DNA from: Porticoccus sp963974675
Lineage (GTDB): Bacteria > Pseudomonadota > Gammaproteobacteria > Pseudomonadales > Porticoccaceae
Direction: 5' to 3'
Assembly: GCA_963974675.1 (NCBI GenBank)
Contig: CAXBDQ010000005.1
Span: 1 to 64,000 of the forward strand
DNA: 64,000 nucleotides
Shown: positions 59,999-64,000 of the stretch, one piece after another
Layout: each line of letters opens with the position of its first letter
How positions within the stretch are numbered: the first letter of the stretch is position 1
The notes under the pieces: generated by a model
The model's input: the letters and a program-made list of their open reading frames with translations, nothing else
Told to the model about the DNA's origin: nothing
The model's database searches: none
Program-made: the position numbers and the translations under genes

Positions 59999-60476
59999 TT
60001 CATCGAGCGCTTGCTTCAATTTCAAGTAACGAGCAAGCAGCCCATTTTGATGCTTTGCTATAAATAGTCTCAGCAAGCGTCATTGCCCTAGCTATTTACA
60101 TCACTCTCTAGGGACCCAGTACGCTAGCGAATCACGCTCAAAGAAGTATATAGTCTAGGCCTTTTCTTCATCATTCATCTATCGATGGGGGGCGCTGGTG
60201 CTTAGCACCGCACTGGATTCACTCCTGTTGATTGAATTTATTATTCTACCTTTTCCACTTTTGCTGAAAGTTCGGAGAGTGTTGGCAGCTATTAGTCTGG
60301 CAAATTATTTTCTGCGATTGCCACCTTATGGCCCGCTGATGCGATTTTAATTGCACAAGCTATCTGGGTTTACATACAGACTTTTAACTATCATCAATTT
60401 ATCTGTAAGAAATTGTCGGTCAGCCCCGACTAATCTGCAAACACTGACTTTTTGCCCTCAAACATAGGAGTGCCCG
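59999..60476. other. 478-bp region between anti-sigma gene and arsS
   Basis: Mostly without structure. A GTG frame from 60198 to 60350 (50 codons, after a G-rich stretch) is very rich in Leu, Ile and Phe and could be a small membrane protein or a gene remnant; confidence is low. A promoter for arsS is expected here but cannot be placed. Confidence 0.4.
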
Positions 60477-61430
60477 ATGCACGCAACCTTATCCCTTTTG
60501 GAAGTGACTGATTTTCCGCCCATCCAGCGCCAAAGCCTAGAGACCCTACAAGTCAACCTTGGTTACAAATGCAACCAACGTTGCCTGCACTGCCATGTCA
60601 ATGCAGGGCCTCATCGCACAGAGATGATGGATAGAGATACACTGGAGTTGATCGTCCCGACCATTAAGGCTCGCGGTATTAAAACCCTGGATCTGACCGG
60701 CGGCGCACCTGAATTGCACGATGATTTTCGTTATTTGGTAGCCGCAGCCCGTGCTGCTGACGTGCACGTTATCGACCGTTGCAACCTCACTATTTTATTT
60801 GAACCCGGCCAAGACGGCCTGGCGGAATTCCTAGCGGAAAACCACGTGGAGGTTGTCGCATCACTACCCTGTTATTCACTCGAGAACGTTGATAAGCAAC
60901 GCGGCGAAGGTGTCTTTGATAAAAGCATTGCCGCGTTACAAAAGCTTAATGCGCTTGGTTATGGTGGCGTGGACAGCAAATTGCGTCTTAATCTTGTTTA
61001 CAACCCTCAGGGGGCGACACTGCCCCCCAACCAGCAGACGCTGGAAAACGATTTCAAGCGAGAACTACGCATTCATTTTGGTATTGAATTCAATAATCTG
61101 TACGCATTGGCCAACATGCCCATTAAGCGTTTTGGTTCTACCTTAATTTCTAAAGGCCAATTTAACGGCTATTTGAAGCTACTAAAAGATAACTTCATCG
61201 AAGAAAATCTTGATCAAGTCATGTGTCGATCGCTGTTAAGCGTAGATTGGCAAGGCTATTTATACGATTGCGATTTCAATCAACAATTGGATTTGTCTTT
61301 AGGCGGAGGTAAACGTCAACATTTGCGTGATGTGTTGGAACATGATCTGGAGGGCACATCGATTTGTGTGGCAGAGCACTGTTTCGGTTGCACTGCCGGC
61401 CAAGGCAGCAGCTGTGGCGGTAAATTATAG
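60477..61430 (+). CDS. arsS: Radical SAM protein ArsS, arsenosugar biosynthesis family
   Basis: The 317-residue protein has the radical SAM cluster motif Cx3Cx2C (C32, C36, C39 in GYKCNQRCLHCHV), followed by LTGGAPELHDDFRYLV, and a C-terminal SPASM-like Cys region ending CFGCTAGQGSSCGG. This matches ArsS (DUF3641), in which some members carry selenocysteine; here Cys is present. It is thought to transfer the adenosyl group of SAM to methylated arsenic in arsenosugar formation. AGGAG precedes the ATG. No arsM methyltransferase is in the window. Next gene starts 57 bp downstream. Confidence 0.92.
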   Translation: MHATLSLLEVTDFPPIQRQSLETLQVNLGYKCNQRCLHCHVNAGPHRTEMMDRDTLELIVPTIKARGIKTLDLTGGAPELHDDFRYLVAAARAADVHVIDRCNLTILFEPGQDGLAEFLAENHVEVVASLPCYSLENVDKQRGEGVFDKSIAALQKLNALGYGGVDSKLRLNLVYNPQGATLPPNQQTLENDFKRELRIHFGIEFNNLYALANMPIKRFGSTLISKGQFNGYLKLLKDNFIEENLDQVMCRSLLSVDWQGYLYDCDFNQQLDLSLGGGKRQHLRDVLEHDLEGTSICVAEHCFGCTAGQGSSCGGKL

Positions 61431-61487
61431 CAAGCAAAAAAATATGATGTCGATCCACCAACAAGTTCAAATGACAAGGTAATTTTA

Positions 61488-63704
61488 ATGAAGAAGGTAA
61501 TATTATTAACTGTGATAGCCGCGATGGTTGCTGGCTTTTTTTATTTTGATCTCGATCACTTGCTTACATTAGACGGGTTGAAAAGCGGGCTGGCACAATT
61601 CGAATCTTGGCGTGAAGTACGCCCCTTAATTGTCGGCGGCGCCTTCTTATTACTGTACGTTGTGGTTACCGCCCTATCGCTTCCTGGTGCCGCCGTTATG
61701 ACCTTGGCAGCCGGCGCTTTGTTTGGTCTGATGTGGGGGACGGTAATTGTGTCCTTTGCCAGCTCACTAGGCGCTACCCTTGCCTTCCTAGTCTCGCGAT
61801 ATTTATTAAGCGAAACCGTGCAAAAACGTTTTGGTGATCGTTTAAAACCCATTAACGAAGGTATTGAAAAAGACGGGGCATTCTATCTTTTCACGTTACG
61901 GTTAGTGCCTATATTCCCCTTCTTTTTAATCAACCTGTTGCTGGGTCTTACCCCCATCCGCGCAGCCACGTTTTATTGGGTTAGTCAGATTGGTATGTTA
62001 GCGGGCACACTTGTTTTCGTAAACGCAGGTACACAACTGGCACAACTGGATAGTTTGTCGGGGATTTTATCGCCATCGTTGCTGCTGTCATTTGCCTTGC
62101 TGGGGCTCTTTCCTTTCATTGCAAAAAAATTGTTGGCTGTTATTAAAGCGCGCCGTGTTTATGCTCAGTATCAAAAACCTAAGCACTTTGACCGCAACCT
62201 GATCGTGATTGGTGCCGGTGCGGGAGGTTTGGTTACGGCCTATATTGCCGCTGCGGTTAAAGCAAAAGTTACGCTTATAGAAGCCCATAAAATGGGTGGT
62301 GACTGCCTTAACTATGGCTGCGTGCCCAGCAAGGCGCTTATTAAAAGCGCAAAGCTGGCGCAGCAAATGCGTAATGCAAGCCATTACGGCTTAGAGGATG
62401 CCAATCCAAAATTCACCTTTAGAAAAGTGATGCAACGCGTTCACGAAGTAATTGCCAAAGTCGAGCCACACGACAGTGTCGAGCGTTACCAAGAACTAGG
62501 TGTGGAAGTGATTCAAGCTTATGCCAAACTGGTCGACCCTTGGACAGTGGAAATCAAGCACCACGATGGTAGCGTTCAGCACCTCACCAGCCGAGCCATC
62601 GTGTTAGCTACCGGCGCACAGCCATTTGTTCCACCGCTACCGGGTATTGAAGAAGTGGGTTATGTCACCAGCGATACGCTGTGGGATGAATTTGCCAAAC
62701 TGGAGCAAGCGCCAAAACGATTAGTGGTGTTGGGCGGCGGCCCTATTGGTTGCGAGCTAGCCCAGAGTTTTTCGCGCTTAGGTTCCGAGGTTGTTCAGGT
62801 AGAGATGGCTCCACGCATCATGATGCGTGAAGACGAAGATGTTTCAGCGCTAGCTACCGCGTCAATGGAAAGTGATGGTATCACCGTGCTGACTGATCAC
62901 AAGGCGTTGCGCTGTGAACAGAACAGCGAAGGCAAGTTTATTATTGTGGAACACAATGGTCAGGAAAAAATCATCGAATTCGATGCCTTGCTCTGCGCAG
63001 TCGGTCGTGTGGCGAGGCTGCAAGGCTATGGCCTTGAAGAGCTGGGCATCGAAACCAACCGTACCATCGTGACCAACGACTACCTAGAAACCCTGTATCC
63101 CAATATTTTTGCCGCCGGTGATGTTGCAGGCCCCTACCAGTTCACGCATACCGCAGCCCATCAAGCCTGGTATGCAGCCGTTAATGCCTTGTTCGGACAA
63201 TTCAAAAAATTCAAGGTTGATTACCGTGTTATTCCATGGACCACCTTTATCGACCCTGAAGTGGCTCGAGTGGGGCTTAACGAGCAGGAAGCCAAGGAAA
63301 AAGGTATTGCTGTTGAGGTGACTCGCTACGAACTGGACGACTTAGATCGCGCTATTACCGATGGTGCCGCTCATGGATTTGTGAAGGTGCTGACAGCGCC
63401 GGGCAAGGACCGCATTCTTGGCGTCACCATTGTAGGTGAGCACAGCGGCGATTTGCTGGCGGAATTCGTGTTGGCAATGAAGCATGGCTTAGGTCTGAAC
63501 AAGATCCTAAGCACCATTCACGCGTATCCCACATGGGCCGAGGCCAACAAATATGCCGCCGGCGAGTGGAAGCGAGCGCATGCGCCACAGCGCGTGCTGG
63601 CCTGGTTAGAAAAATATCATTCCTGGAGACGAGGTCATGGTGATAAAAAAGATATTAACGATCGTAATACTAAGCTTTTTGGCAGCTCAGATAATGTGGG
63701 CTGA
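61488..63704 (+). CDS. VTT-domain membrane protein fused to flavoprotein disulfide reductase
   Basis: The 738-residue protein has an N-terminal TVP38/TMEM64 (VTT) domain, about residues 1-220, with several TM helices and the GLMWGTVIVSFASSLGATLAFLVSRY and FPFFLINLLLGLTPI motifs. A pyridine nucleotide-disulfide oxidoreductase domain (mercuric reductase/lipoamide dehydrogenase-like) follows: FAD motif GAGAGGLVTAY, redox pair C273-C278 in CLNYGCVPSK, NAD motif GGGPIGCELA, GDVAG near 545 and IHAYPTWAE at the end. It could use NAD(P)H to reduce a membrane-linked substrate. Position between arsS and DUF547 is frequent in arsenosugar-type neighbourhoods. Confidence 0.88.
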   Translation: MKKVILLTVIAAMVAGFFYFDLDHLLTLDGLKSGLAQFESWREVRPLIVGGAFLLLYVVVTALSLPGAAVMTLAAGALFGLMWGTVIVSFASSLGATLAFLVSRYLLSETVQKRFGDRLKPINEGIEKDGAFYLFTLRLVPIFPFFLINLLLGLTPIRAATFYWVSQIGMLAGTLVFVNAGTQLAQLDSLSGILSPSLLLSFALLGLFPFIAKKLLAVIKARRVYAQYQKPKHFDRNLIVIGAGAGGLVTAYIAAAVKAKVTLIEAHKMGGDCLNYGCVPSKALIKSAKLAQQMRNASHYGLEDANPKFTFRKVMQRVHEVIAKVEPHDSVERYQELGVEVIQAYAKLVDPWTVEIKHHDGSVQHLTSRAIVLATGAQPFVPPLPGIEEVGYVTSDTLWDEFAKLEQAPKRLVVLGGGPIGCELAQSFSRLGSEVVQVEMAPRIMMREDEDVSALATASMESDGITVLTDHKALRCEQNSEGKFIIVEHNGQEKIIEFDALLCAVGRVARLQGYGLEELGIETNRTIVTNDYLETLYPNIFAAGDVAGPYQFTHTAAHQAWYAAVNALFGQFKKFKVDYRVIPWTTFIDPEVARVGLNEQEAKEKGIAVEVTRYELDDLDRAITDGAAHGFVKVLTAPGKDRILGVTIVGEHSGDLLAEFVLAMKHGLGLNKILSTIHAYPTWAEANKYAAGEWKRAHAPQRVLAWLEKYHSWRRGHGDKKDINDRNTKLFGSSDNVG

Positions 63705-64000
63705 ACCGGCTAAACCAGCCAGTTTCGATCATGCACCTTGGGATGCCCTACTGAAGAGTCATGTGCAGCTGCAGGAAGGTGGCAAATCCACAGTGGTCGA
63801 TTACCAAGCCATGATGCGGGATCGCCAAACTCTCAAGCAGTATTTGGATTCGCTTGCTGCTATCTCAGAGCAGCAATTTAACCAGTGGTCGAAACAAGAC
63901 CAGTTGGCGTTTTTGATCAACGCGTACAATGCTTGGACCGTAGAGCTAATTCTGACAGCGTGGCCGGATATACAGTCGATCAAAGAGTTGGGCAGCTGGC
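63637..64000 (+). CDS. DUF547 domain protein, partial at window end
   Basis: The frame starts at ATG 63637, within the last 68 bp of the preceding gene in another frame, after GGAGACGAGGTC. It runs off the window at 64000 (at least 121 residues). It has a signal peptide (LTIVILSFLAAQIMWAEP) and the DUF547 start (FDHAPWDALLKSHVQ, VDYQAMM, LAFLINAYNAWTVELIL). DUF547 proteins are periplasmic or lipoprotein-associated cysteine-protease-like folds; function is not established. It is the third gene of the arsS/VTT-reductase run. Confidence 0.85.
   Translation, partial: MVIKKILTIVILSFLAAQIMWAEPAKPASFDHAPWDALLKSHVQLQEGGKSTVVDYQAMMRDRQTLKQYLDSLAAISEQQFNQWSKQDQLAFLINAYNAWTVELILTAWPDIQSIKELGSW

Overview
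The window looks like a chromosomal segment of a gammaproteobacterium, probably marine and Cellvibrionales-like. The basis is moderate GC content, the housekeeping neighbourhood recA / recX / alaS / lysC / csrA / tRNA-Ser, the cmoA-cmoB pair, a Pseudomonas-type gap gene, nhaR and fldB. The genus is inference; no rRNA gene is present. I saw no phage, transposase, integrase or CRISPR array.

Layout. 1-5441 (+): an M16C peptidase, a thioesterase and cmoA-cmoB for tRNA wobble uridine modification. 5478-6032 (-): flavodoxin. 6190-11411 (-): a trans-envelope module (RND/MMPL permease, LolA-like periplasmic protein, outer-membrane beta-barrel) with its own TetR regulator; two almost identical 14-bp palindromes lie just upstream of the regulator and the permease gene. 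11629-14692: tRNA-Arg(ACG), gap and pgi. 14997-21845 (-): a second trans-envelope module (RND/MMPL permease, YCF48 beta-propeller, DUF1329, DUF1302). 22404-24410 (+): an AcoR/AcxR-type sigma-54 activator. 24511-37283 (-): a catabolic block of quinone-oxidoreductase-like MDR, acetoacetyl-CoA-type reductase, thiolase, acyl-CoA ligase and a five-gene ketone carboxylase whose order matches apcABCDE-bal (acetophenone carboxylase plus benzoylacetate-CoA ligase). A near-consensus -24/-12 promoter lies about 100 bp upstream of the first carboxylase gene.

37719-51350 is mostly housekeeping: DUF3565-DUF1971 fusion, nhaR, hpf, tRNA-Ser(GCT), csrA, lysC, alaS, hinT, a Trm112-like gene, an M23 protein, recX, a sterol-desaturase-family gene, recA with a LexA box, pncC and an RlmD-like methyltransferase. 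51638-55635 carries two c-di-GMP enzymes flanking a GDT1-family cation exporter. An acyltransferase-3-like gene with an apparent frameshift follows. 57625-64000 holds an exported HAD-family protein, nrtS, an ECF sigma/anti-sigma pair, arsS, a fused VTT-domain/flavoprotein disulfide reductase and the start of a DUF547 gene cut by the window edge.

How it may fit together (inference): the sigma-54 activator probably switches on carboxylation of a ketone to a 3-oxo acid. The ligase would make its CoA thioester and the thiolase would cleave it to acetyl-CoA plus a shorter acyl-CoA. The adjacent DUF1302/DUF1329/YCF48/RND genes would move a hydrophobic substrate or product across the envelope. This combination of five-subunit ketone carboxylase, beta-oxidation-type enzymes and dedicated hydrophobe-transport genes is the best candidate here for an undescribed system. 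Its substrate cannot be read from sequence.
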